Origin: Saccharopolyspora spinosa NRRL 18395 | GTDB lineage: Bacteria; Actinomycetota; Actinomycetes; Mycobacteriales; Pseudonocardiaceae | DNA: 64,000 bases | Direction of reading: 5' to 3' | Assembly: GCF_000194155.1 (NCBI RefSeq) | Contig: NZ_GL877878.1 | Coordinates: forward strand, 3,112,851-3,176,850 | Shown here: piece after piece, positions 56,949 to 64,000 of the stretch | Layout: each line of letters begins with the position of its first letter | Numbering within the stretch: the first letter of the stretch is position 1 | The notes under the pieces: generated by a model | Told to the model about the DNA's origin: nothing | What the model saw: the letters and a program-made list of their open reading frames with translations, nothing else | Databases searched by the model: none | Made by a program: the position numbers and the translations under genes

Positions 56949-57842
56949 GTGAACCTGACCCTGGACGGCGTGCTCGCGTTCCCGGCCACGCCGATGGACA
57001 ACGCCGGCGATCGCCTCGACCTGAACGCCTACGAGAGCCTGCTGGGCTGGATCACCGAGGGTGGGGTGCACGGCATCATCCCGCTGGGCAGCACCGGCGA
57101 GTTTGCCTACCTCGACCCGGACGAGCGACGCTCGATCGCCGAGGCGACGGTGAAGACGCTCAGCGGCCAAGTCCCAGCCATCATCGGGGTCTCCGCTGTC
57201 ACGACCCGCGACGCCGTCGCCTACTCCCGCCATGCACAAGACATCGGCGCCGACGGGATCCTGCTGAGCATCCCGACCTACTACGCCCTCGGTGCCGAGC
57301 AGGTGCTGGCCCACGTCCAGGCCGTGGCTTCGAGCACCGAGCTTCCTCTGATCCTCTACAACAACCCGTTCACCTCCCAGGTCGACCTCACCACCGACCT
57401 GCTGGAGAAACTGGTGGAAAATCCGACGCTGGTCGCGGTCAAGGAAGCGACGATGGACGTCAACCGAATCCCGCTGATCCAGCAGACCGTGGGCGACCGG
57501 TTGAAGGTTCTCGGCGGTGGCTTCGACCCCTACGCATTGCCCGCGTTCGTCGCCGGCGCCCGAGGATGGACCACCGGGATGGCCAACCTAGTCCCCCGGC
57601 TGTGCGTGCAGCTGCACCAAGCCGCGGTGCAGGACCGCGACCTCGACCGGGCACAGCAGCTCGACCGTGCTCTCGCGCCACTGGCCAACTTGCTGGTCAA
57701 CAACAACCTCAGCGCCGCGGTGAAGTGCGGTCTACGGCTCATCGGCCGCCCGGCCGGTGCGCCGCGCCCGCCCCTGCAGCCCGTGCGCCCCGAGGTCGAA
57801 GAACAGCTGCGCACCGCACTCGCCGCACTGGACCAGGCATGA
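56949..57842 (+). CDS. DapA/NAL-family aldolase (dihydrodipicolinate-synthase-like)
   Basis: 297 residues from GTG 56949 (GAGGAGA upstream). PATPMDN near the N-terminus, GGVHGIIPLGSTGEF, ILLSIPTYYALG, LPLILYNNPF (Tyr) and LVAVKEATMD (Schiff-base Lys ~163) place it in the class I pyruvate-aldolase superfamily. Members make or cleave 2-keto-3-deoxy acids, N-acetylneuraminate or 4-hydroxy-tetrahydrodipicolinate. As the gene is followed by a GntR regulator and an organic-acid-type transporter, a catabolic aldolase/dehydratase is more likely than lysine biosynthesis. Confidence 0.9.
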   Translation: MNLTLDGVLAFPATPMDNAGDRLDLNAYESLLGWITEGGVHGIIPLGSTGEFAYLDPDERRSIAEATVKTLSGQVPAIIGVSAVTTRDAVAYSRHAQDIGADGILLSIPTYYALGAEQVLAHVQAVASSTELPLILYNNPFTSQVDLTTDLLEKLVENPTLVAVKEATMDVNRIPLIQQTVGDRLKVLGGGFDPYALPAFVAGARGWTTGMANLVPRLCVQLHQAAVQDRDLDRAQQLDRALAPLANLLVNNNLSAAVKCGLRLIGRPAGAPRPPLQPVRPEVEEQLRTALAALDQA

Positions 57843-58576
57843 CCGACGACCTCGACGCTCGTGGTGTCAGCGGCCGCAACTATCGCGGCCGGCTCGGCAT
57901 CGTCGGCGTCCCAGCGACCTCACAGTCCGACGCGGCCTACGACGCGATCAAAACCGACATCGTGCAGTGCGTGATCCCACCGCGCGCCCGCCTCACCGAA
58001 GCCGAACTCGCCGACCGCTACAAGCTCGGGCGGGCCTCGATCCGCGTCGCGCTCAACCGCCTCTACCAAGAGGCGCTCGTCGACGTCCTGCCCCGCTACG
58101 GCTACGTCGTCGCCGGCGACGACGAACTCGGAACTCGTGATCTCTACCAGCTGCAGCTGGTCCTCGAACCCACCACAGCCCGGCTCGCAGCCGGGCGGGT
58201 CGACGCCAAGCAACTGCTCGATCTCGATGCCCGCTGCCGCGACGCCAAGACCGTACGCACCCTCGACGACGCCACCCGGTTCCTGCACGCCAACACCAAC
58301 TTCCACGCCGCCGTCGCCCTCGCATCGGGCAACGCCCTCATGACCCGGTTCGTGCGGATCCTCTTCGAGCGACTCGAACGTCAGATCTACGCATCCGGCA
58401 AGGCCGTCGAAATCGTCACCAACGTCGCACACACCCACGAGGAGCTCGTCGAGCTCCTGATCGAGGGCAACGACGACGCCGCCGAGGCCGTAGCCCGCCA
58501 GCAACTCGCCGACAACCACCAGATCATCACCGAGACCATGACCGGCCGACGCCGGTCCAGCCCGAAAGAAGCCTAG
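57839..58576 (+). CDS. GntR-family regulator, FCD subfamily
   Basis: 245 residues, ATG 57839, overlapping the aldolase stop by 4 bases (ATGA). Winged HTH: AAYDAIKTDIVQCVIPPRARL, ELADRYKLGRASIRVALNRL. The FCD domain follows with LHANTNFHAAVALASGN and AHTHEELVELLIEGND. Less similar to the two regulators at 31 and 34 kb than those are to each other. Its position inside the operon suggests local control of the aldolase and transporter. Confidence 0.92.
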   Translation: MTDDLDARGVSGRNYRGRLGIVGVPATSQSDAAYDAIKTDIVQCVIPPRARLTEAELADRYKLGRASIRVALNRLYQEALVDVLPRYGYVVAGDDELGTRDLYQLQLVLEPTTARLAAGRVDAKQLLDLDARCRDAKTVRTLDDATRFLHANTNFHAAVALASGNALMTRFVRILFERLERQIYASGKAVEIVTNVAHTHEELVELLIEGNDDAAEAVARQQLADNHQIITETMTGRRRSSPKEA

Positions 58577-58588
58577 GAGCGCCACACC

Positions 58589-59950
58589 GTGAGCACATCC
58601 ACCAATGAGTCAACGGTTCCCGCCCGTCCCGACCCCACAGCGAAACGCCGGGTCCTGCTGTCCAGCCTCGCCGGCACGACCATCGAGTGGTACGAGTTCT
58701 TCATCTACGGGCTCGCCTCAGCCCTGGTCCTCAACAAGGTCTTTTTCCCGTCCTTCGACTCGGTCGTCGGCACCCTGCTTTCGTTGTCGACATTCGCCGT
58801 CGCGTTCGTCGCCCGCCCAGTCGGCGCGGCTATCTTCGGTCACTTCGGAGACCGCCTCGGCCGTAAGAACGCGCTGGTCATCACCCTCACCATGATGGGT
58901 GGTGCCACCTTCCTCATCGGTCTCCTGCCGACCTACGCCACGATCGGTGCGCTCGCCCCGATCCTGCTGGTCCTATTACGTCTGGTGCAGGGCCTGTCGC
59001 TGGGCGGCGAGTACAGCGGCGCCGTCCTGATGTGTGTTGAGCACGCCGGCCCACGACGGCGCGGACTGTTCGGCGCCATCGTCAACTCCGGCTCGGCACT
59101 CGGACTCATCGTGTCCAACCTGGTGTTCATCGCAGCCTCGGCGATCGCCGGACCCAGCTTCCTCACTTGGGGCTGGAGGCTGCCGTTCCTGGCCAGCGCC
59201 GTCCTGGTCGTGCTCGGCCTCGTCGTGCGGCTTAAGGTAGAGGAAAGCCCCGAGTTCGTGCAGATGCGTTCGGACACCGACAGCCGTCGCGCACCCATCG
59301 TCGAGACCTTTCGCAAGCACCTGCGCCCGGTCCTGCTCACCGCCCTGGCCTACATCGCCGCCGGCGTCACCTTCTACATGGCCGCGGTGTTCTCCCTGGC
59401 CTACGGAGGTGCACATCTCCAGGTCGGCAACAGCACCATCCTCACCCTCGTGCTGCTGGCTTACTTGTTCAACTCCGTTGCGATGCCGTTCTTCGGCTGG
59501 CTGTCGGACCGCTGGGACCGGCGCAAGATCTTCCTGATCTCGGCAGCGCTGCTGCTGCCCACCCCGTTCATCTGGTTCGCCCTGCTCGAAACCCGCAACT
59601 ACGGGCTCATGCTCCTCGGGTTCATCGTGCTGTTCATCCCGTTCAGCGCCAACTACGGAGTCCTGCCCACCTACTTCTCCGACAGCTTCCCCGCCCACAT
59701 CCGCTACACCGGAATGGCCATCGGCTATACCCTCGGCACCATCCTCAGCGCAGCCGTCGCCCCGCTCATCGCAACCGCCCTACTCGCCGCCACCGGCGGC
59801 TGGACCGCCATCGCGGCGTACATGGGTCTGTCCGCGATCATCTCCCTCATCGCTGCCTTCTTCCTCCACGAGCAGCGCCCCACGGCGCAGGCTCCCCGGT
59901 CCGAACCCAACGCAACTCCCACGCTCGGCGGCGAAGCAGTACCGGCCTGA
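58589..59950 (+). CDS. MFS transporter, metabolite:H+ symporter (MHS) family
   Basis: 453 residues from GTG 58589; 12 bases after the GntR gene. Twelve hydrophobic segments are visible. N-terminal TTIEWYEFFIYGLASAL, the loop motif GHFGDRLGRKNAL, LRLVQGLSLGGEYSGAV and WGWRLPFLASAVLVVLGL are hallmarks of the MHS family (KgtP, ProP, ShiA, citrate and dicarboxylate symporters). It likely imports the organic acid that the aldolase acts on. Confidence 0.93.
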   Translation: MSTSTNESTVPARPDPTAKRRVLLSSLAGTTIEWYEFFIYGLASALVLNKVFFPSFDSVVGTLLSLSTFAVAFVARPVGAAIFGHFGDRLGRKNALVITLTMMGGATFLIGLLPTYATIGALAPILLVLLRLVQGLSLGGEYSGAVLMCVEHAGPRRRGLFGAIVNSGSALGLIVSNLVFIAASAIAGPSFLTWGWRLPFLASAVLVVLGLVVRLKVEESPEFVQMRSDTDSRRAPIVETFRKHLRPVLLTALAYIAAGVTFYMAAVFSLAYGGAHLQVGNSTILTLVLLAYLFNSVAMPFFGWLSDRWDRRKIFLISAALLLPTPFIWFALLETRNYGLMLLGFIVLFIPFSANYGVLPTYFSDSFPAHIRYTGMAIGYTLGTILSAAVAPLIATALLAATGGWTAIAAYMGLSAIISLIAAFFLHEQRPTAQAPRSEPNATPTLGGEAVPA

Positions 59951-60021
59951 CACCACCGAGATGGGGCGAGCGACATGCCCGGGCTGTTCTGGAAGCTGAA
60001 CTCCGGAAAAGGCACTCGCTG

Positions 60022-60056
60022 ATGTGTCAGCTGTTGGGCATCGGCCGTAAGACCGG
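60022..60056 (+). mobile_element. Short IS30 scar
   Basis: CAGCTGTTGGGCATCGGCCG and the following AAGACCGGG correspond almost base for base to the IS30 remnant at 61592-62010 (cagctgttggggatcgggcg on the other strand). Opposite orientation to that remnant. Confidence 0.6.
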
Positions 60057-60093
60057 GGTACCGGTGGGAGCTCCGCGCTGATGTGGACGCCTG

Positions 60094-60770
60094 TCAGAGG
60101 TCGAGAACCAGTTTCGCCGAGCGTGATCTGCTCACGCAGATCAGCATCGTCTCGTTGCTCGCTCTGTCGCTTTCGGACAGCAGGGAGTCGCGGTGATCCG
60201 GGATTCCTTCCAGCACCCGGGTTTCGCAGGTGCCGCAATAGCCCTCGGCACACGAGGACAGCACAGTGGGGGCGACATCGGAGACCACGTCGAGCACGGA
60301 CCGGTCGGGGGGACGGTCAGCGTAATACCGCTGGCTCGCAGCTCGACCTCGAACTGAGCGGAGTCCTCGGGGGTTGGCGGTGGTGGCGTACTGGCCGGGG
60401 CCCCGAACCGTTCCACGTGCAGGTGCTTGGCGAGTCCCGCGGCCTCTGTCACATCAGACATCGCCCGCAGCATGCCTTCCGGTCCACAGCAATAGAAGGC
60501 GGCTTCGTCCGGCGCTTGCGCGACATACGCGGTCAGATCCGGCAGGCCATGCTCGTCCTGTGGCTGGACGTCGACCACACCGCCGGGCATCCGCATGAGC
60601 TCGGGCAGAAACGCCATGCTTGTCCGGGCCCGGCCACCGTAGAGCAGAGACCACGACTTTCCCGCTTTCGCGACCGTTCTGTTCATGGGGAGGATGGGGG
60701 TGATCCCGATGCCACCGGCGACGACAGCGTACGCGGGTGCGTCGACGAGCCCGAAGTGGTTGCTGGGCCG
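60094..60770 (-). pseudogene. VanB/PDR-type ferredoxin reductase, C-terminal part, broken
   Basis: NHFGLVDAPAYAVVAGGIG and TPILPM (NAD-binding), YCCGPEGMLRAM and HLHVERFGAPAS, then a frame break in a run of C at about 60310. The next frame gives SVLDVVSDVAPTVL, SCAEGYCGTCETRVLEGIP (2Fe-2S C-x4-C-x2-C) and LVLDL, ending at 60094. The N-terminal FMN domain is missing; at about 60770 the sequence joins a LysR fragment. Confidence 0.75.
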
Positions 60771-60811
60771 CCTCGATCTCGAGGTGCTTACCCACCGAGA
60801 TCGAGGCGGCC
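60766..60811. repeat. Perfect 16-bp inverted repeat at the junction of two pseudogenes
   Basis: GGCCGCCTCGATCTCG (60766-60781) and CGAGATCGAGGCGGCC (60796-60811) with a 14-base loop. The reductase fragment ends and the LysR fragment begins here. Confidence 0.9.
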
Positions 60812-61218
60812 AGCGCGCAGCCTCTCGCACTGCTCCGGGGTGAGCAGATCCGCGTGAACCCCCAGGACCACGCCCGGCAGTTCCCGCTGCACCGTGCGCG
60901 CGATGCCGGGCAGAGGTGAGAACGCCGCCGTGCCGGTGAACCCGATCCGCACGAGCCCCAGCCGGCCATCGGCGATGCGCCGCACCCCGCGCACGCTTTC
61001 GTCGACCGAACCGAGGATCCGCCGCGTCTCCGCGAGCAGAAACTCCCCTGCCGGCATCATCGACACCTGCCGGCGAACAGTGAGACACCCAACTCTGCCT
61101 CCAACTGGCGAATCGCTTGCGACAGTGCGGGCTGCGCCATGTGCAACCGCTCGGCCGCGCGGCCGAAGTGGCACGTCTCGGCCACGGCTGCGAAGTACCG
61201 CAGCTGACGCAGCTCCAT
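60812..61218 (-). pseudogene. LysR-family regulator, N-terminal part, frameshifted
   Basis: ATG 61218. [40 protein letters not shown] is a textbook LysR helix-turn-helix. A short deletion at about 61075 shifts the frame (LFAGRCR-stop); the other frame continues [17 protein letters not shown] and IGFTGTAAFSPLPGIARTVQ until about 60812. The effector domain is truncated at the inverted repeat. Confidence 0.75.
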
Positions 61219-61335
61219 CGCCGCACCTCCGTCTGGTCGACTCACCGTACGTCGGGATATTGAGTCAGCACAAAGACAAGTTTCGCGCCGATTGGTACGG
61301 ACAGTCAATGAATCACCCAGGGACCGGGCTGCGGT

Positions 61336-61500
61336 GCCCTGCGCGAGTTCGAACAGTTTTACAACTCCCACCGCCCACACCAGGGCATCGCGAATGCCCG
61401 CCCGCTACGTCCCTTGCCCGCGCCAGTCGTCGATCCGCAGCAGCCCGATTCGCTCAACATAGATCGACGCGACCGGCTCGGTGGCATCCCTCACGAGTAA
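61336..61500 (+). pseudogene. Integrase-core (IS481/IS3-like) transposase, C-terminal tail
   Basis: [20 protein letters not shown], then PLRPLPAP and DRRDRLGGIPHE, ending at TAA 61498. F-Y-N-x-H-R-P-H-Q is the typical end of DDE integrase-core transposases. The rest of the element is absent. Confidence 0.65.
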
Positions 61501-61591
61501 CAACGCGCAGCATGACCTTCACGGAGGGCGTTTTCGGCAAGGGCAGCGTTGTGGATTGACAGGGATTCGACGACCGCCGGGCGGTGATCGA

Positions 61592-62010
61592 TCAGCGGGG
61601 ACGGCGGGCGCGTTGCCGGGCGCGGGCGTGCGTCAGGTCGCCGTCGTAGCTGCGGTCGTGCGCGAGCGTGTTGCGGCGCCCTTCCCGGCTGATCGTCGAC
61701 GGTGAACGTCCCAGGTGTGACGCGATCTCCCGAACACCCAAGTCCTGTCGGCGCAGCGTGGCGATCCGTTGCCGTTCCAGCTGTGACAGGAACCGGCTCG
61801 ACCGAGCGTCCTCGGCCGAGGACACGGGCGGGAGTCCGCCGTTCTCCGCTCGTCACCGATACCCGGTCTTACGCCCGATCCCCAACAGCTGACATGCCTC
61901 GACCGTGCCTACCCCGCAGGCCAGCAGACGCCAGTACTCCGACTCAAGATCCAACCTGCGCTTTGGCCGCGCCTCGCCATCAACACGCCCTTCATGATCA
62001 TGTGTTGCGA
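61592..62010 (-). pseudogene. IS30-family transposase, N-terminal remnant
   Basis: RPKRRLDLESEYWRLLACGV, TVEACQLLGIGRKTGYR, an in-frame TGA (Trp expected) at about 61857, then FLSQLERQRIATLRRQDLGV and HLGRSPSTISREGRRN, the two HTH regions of IS30 transposases. It ends at 61592 without the DDE domain. Confidence 0.75.
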
Positions 62011-62664
62011 CATGCACTAGAACCGCCCGGAAACAACAGGTCAGTATTCAGCCGGAAGCGACACTTCCTCAACCGTCTCGGCCTCACCCTCGTTTTGAGC
62101 CCGCAGAACTTACCCACCCAACTCCTCCCGAGGGATCCCACGCCGCCGAGCTCGTTTCTCTTGTCCTGTATCAGGATCCTGCTGACCGGACGCGACCGCA
62201 CCATCCCCGCCCGACGCCGGGTGAGTCGGAGGCTGGACCGTCGACGGCCTCGCCTGGGACTCACCCGGATACACCTCCCCCGACGCCCACTCCGAGGATC
62301 CACCGCCCATCAGCCCGCGCTGCCCAACACCCTCCACAGACGACGGCAGACCCTCAGCACCACGCACCGGCGGCTGGGCAGTGCGCCGCAGATCCGGCGC
62401 GCCCTCCAAACCCACCTCCCGCACCCTCGCCGCCAGCTCTTCAGCACGCGCCTGCACGGCCTCACCGGCCTCCAGCTCGGACAGACCATCCCGCGAGGCT
62501 CGATGCAGCGTGATCGCAACCTGATCCACCACCAAATCAAACGCCACCCGCTCCGGCGGCTTCACACCCACAAACACCGGAGCGAACAACAACGGACTCA
62601 CCCACTGCGCAGCGGCCAACTGCAGCCTCGCCACCTCGACATCCGACCACCCCTCCGACTCGGC

Positions 62665-62830
62665 AAACCTCCCCCAATCCACCGGCGACAAACCCAGAAC
62701 GCCACCAACATCGCCCTCACCAACACCCCTCTCCGCCACCTCAACCTCCGACCACCCCTCAACCTCAGCAAACCTCCCCCAATCCACCGGCGACAAACCC
62801 AGAACGCCGCCAACATCGCCCTCCCCAACA
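62665..62830. repeat. 105-bp tandem repeat in the giant protein gene
   Basis: AACCTCCCCCAATCCACCGG and onwards to the GCCCTC near 62723 recurs 105 bases later (62770-62828) with few substitutions; it encodes the 35-residue GVGEGDVGGVLGLSPVDWGR unit. Confidence 0.85.
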
Positions 62831-63029
62831 CCCCTCTCCCACACGAATGCATCCCCGGCAGCCGCAAAATCAGCAGGCCAGTCATCCAAAACCCCACGAC
62901 CAACCGGATCATCCGACGACCCAACCCACATCTCACCCAGACCCACCGAATCCTCAGCACCCCCAGAACCCCCCAAAAAAACAAACCCAGCCCCCACAAC
63001 ACCACGCCACGCAACCCGCCAAGCCTGAT

Positions 63030-63375
63030 TTTCAACCCCGACCCCCTGTGTACGAAGCCATTTCCGTCCTGCCTCAATCGTCGTGGCTCGTCCCTCGGTT
63101 TGAGCCCGCACAACCCACCCAACCAACTCCTCCCGAGGGACCCCGGGCCGGTGAACCCGCTTATCCGTCCCGGACGCAGCACGCCACGCAGCCAGCCAAG
63201 CCTTATCTCCAACCCCGACCCCCTGTGTACGAAGCCATTTCCGTCCTTCGTCAGCCGTCGTGGCCCCTCCCTCGTTTTGAGCCCGCACAACCCACCCACC
63301 CAACTCCAGACGGATCCCGGACCGGTGAACCTGCTTCGCGTTCCCGCCCGCAGCAAGCCATGCCTCCCGCCAAGC
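63030..63375. repeat. ~171-bp tandem repeat in the giant protein gene
   Basis: The block with GTGTACGAAGCCATTTCCGT and TTTGAGCCCGCACAACCCAC occurs twice with about 171-base spacing, and a degenerate third copy begins at 62095. It encodes the ~57-residue WVVRAQTEG unit. Confidence 0.75.
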
Positions 63376-63382
63376 ATTTTTC

Positions 63383-64000
63383 TTAACTCCGCGATTCCAC
63401 CGCCGAATCCGGCGGCACCGCAGCCTCACCCCACCGATGCGCATCCCCACGCCCCGCAACCGAATCCACACCAGAAGACCCGCCCTGACCGGTCACACCA
63501 TCCACCGAGGACTCATCGCCCGGGGACACCGCTTCGCCGTTGAGATCCGCTACCGCCCCAGAGCCAGATCGGGGTGAGACAGTGTTCGGTAGCACGGCAT
63601 CCGAGGGCGTACCAGGACCATCCACACCAGACACGCCATACACCCCGGACACCGGATCGCCACCGGAAACCGGACTGTACTGCGGCGGCGGTGTCACCGA
63701 CCTGCCCGAACCGAAATCTCCCGTCGCATAGCCATAAGACGGTGGCGGAGTACCCGGCCGGTCCTGCCCAAAATCTGACACGCCCGGGACACCGGCAGCT
63801 GGATTCCCGCCCGTCACGCTGCCACCCGCACCACCCCTACCGCTGCCATCGAACCCGCCCTTACCGTCCTTACCCGCCACGCCACCGGAGGCCGGACCGG
63901 AACCGGACACCACCAGGTCTCCACCGGAGGTCACCACCCCGGTATCCGATACCGCGAAAACAGAGTCCACATCAGACTGCTTCAAGCCATCCGAGCCATC
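63383..64000 (-). CDS. Giant repeat protein, low-complexity section (partial, enters from the right edge)
   Basis: The frame is open to the right end of the window, so no start is visible. It encodes a Gly/Ser/Pro-rich, disordered region (GGDLVVSGSGPASGGVAG, RGGAGGSVTGG, GRSVTPPPQYSPVSGG). It ends at VESRS-stop (63383), while the repeat section continues in the neighbouring frame: a +1 change at AGT-TAA-G would join them. Either a sequencing error or inactivation. Confidence 0.65.
   Translation of the reverse strand, partial: DGSDGLKQSDVDSVFAVSDTGVVTSGGDLVVSGSGPASGGVAGKDGKGGFDGSGRGGAGGSVTGGNPAAGVPGVSDFGQDRPGTPPPSYGYATGDFGSGRSVTPPPQYSPVSGGDPVSGVYGVSGVDGPGTPSDAVLPNTVSPRSGSGAVADLNGEAVSPGDESSVDGVTGQGGSSGVDSVAGRGDAHRWGEAAVPPDSAVESRS

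Larger units (their letters stand above)
62110..63390 (-). pseudogene. Giant repeat protein, C-terminal section (after frame break)
   Basis: Coding sequence continues from the upstream section after a frame change near 63385. It starts with two ~57-residue units (KAWLAAWRAA ... REELVGWVVRAQTEGRATTI ... EAGRKWLRTQGVGV), the second partly diverged. These resemble helicase-associated-domain-like repeats of giant actinobacterial proteins. Next come two exact-type 35-residue units (ERGVGEGDVGGVLGLSPVDW, 105-bp period), a conserved non-repeat part (ARLQLAAAQW ... FDLVVDQVAITLHRASRDG), a Pro/Ser-rich linker and the start of another REELGGW unit. There TGG is replaced by TAA (62110), cutting the protein. 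Probably secreted or surface-related; the function is unknown. Confidence 0.6.

Noticed and set aside
61702..63543. 613-codon plus-strand frame in the right end
   Set aside because: Pro/His/Arg-rich mirror of the repeat protein on the minus strand.
1..64000. CRISPR arrays
   Set aside because: No regularly spaced 28-37 bp repeats with unique spacers; all tandem repeats seen are coding repeats or duplications.

Overview
The window is high-GC actinomycete DNA. A Pseudonocardiaceae-type host (for example Saccharopolyspora or Amycolatopsis) is my inference. It rests on the GC-rich codon usage, the EspG/PPE/EspC-like type VII secretion accessory genes, the DUF3558 lipoprotein, two large ATPase-LuxR (LAL) regulators, a CtpI-like P-type ATPase and a giant repeat protein at the right edge. 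No rRNA, convincing tRNA or CRISPR array was seen.

Layout. (1) 1-11262, minus: a trimodular NRPS (C-A-T-E / C-A-T / C-A-T-TE). Its first condensation domain resembles the DhbF/EntF aryl-accepting type, so an aryl-capped, siderophore-like tripeptide is a plausible product. Two frame disruptions (about 9758 and 5240) break it, and the gene runs off the left edge. (2) 11.3-13.9 kb: scars of IS1380, a DUF262 (GmrSD-like) gene and IS110 around an EspG-family gene. (3) 12.6-18.7 kb, plus: a type VII secretion accessory/substrate operon (EspG, hypothetical, DUF3558 lipoprotein, PPE-like, YbaB-like, EspC-like, WXG-type membrane protein, small membrane protein). (4) 18.7-22.3 kb: gene remnants (IS256, ketosynthase, PPOX, ferredoxin domain), a possible small ORF with a strong ribosome binding site, and a solitary seven-repeat beta-propeller lectin-like gene with a strong terminator.

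(5) 22.3-40.2 kb: a catabolic island. The minus strand carries etfA/etfB, a GlcG/HbpS-like protein, an SDR, a sugar-type ABC transporter (ATPase, permease, binding lipoprotein) and a GMC oxidoreductase with its small subunit. Two paralogous FCD-type GntR regulators sit divergently to the GMC operon and to a DUF4392-DUF1445 pair. These two domains are fused in vertebrate D-glutamate cyclase. Downstream of the second regulator, on plus, come an FAH-family protein, a D-serine dehydratase-like PLP enzyme, RidA, an atypical SDR and a Gfo/Idh/MocA oxidoreductase. A shared motif (TACGGWATAYGGTCCTC) lies at the same distance from both divergent minus-strand operons, so the two regulators probably act on one regulon. 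I infer uptake and breakdown of a D-amino-acid- or amino-sugar-like compound. The substrate is unknown.

(6) 40.2-52 kb: LAL regulator 1 surrounded by decay: GMC and LysR pseudogenes, a CtpI-like P-type ATPase broken by nested duplications, an integrase fragment and a methyltransferase. (7) 52-60 kb: an amidohydrolase and LAL regulator 2 (minus), then a DHDPS-like aldolase / GntR / MHS-type transporter operon (plus). (8) 60-62 kb: a scrapyard with IS30 pieces at both ends, a reductase pseudogene and a LysR pseudogene meeting at a perfect 16-bp inverted repeat, and an integrase-core transposase tail. (9) 62-64 kb, minus: the frameshifted C-terminal part of a giant tandem-repeat protein that enters from beyond the right edge.
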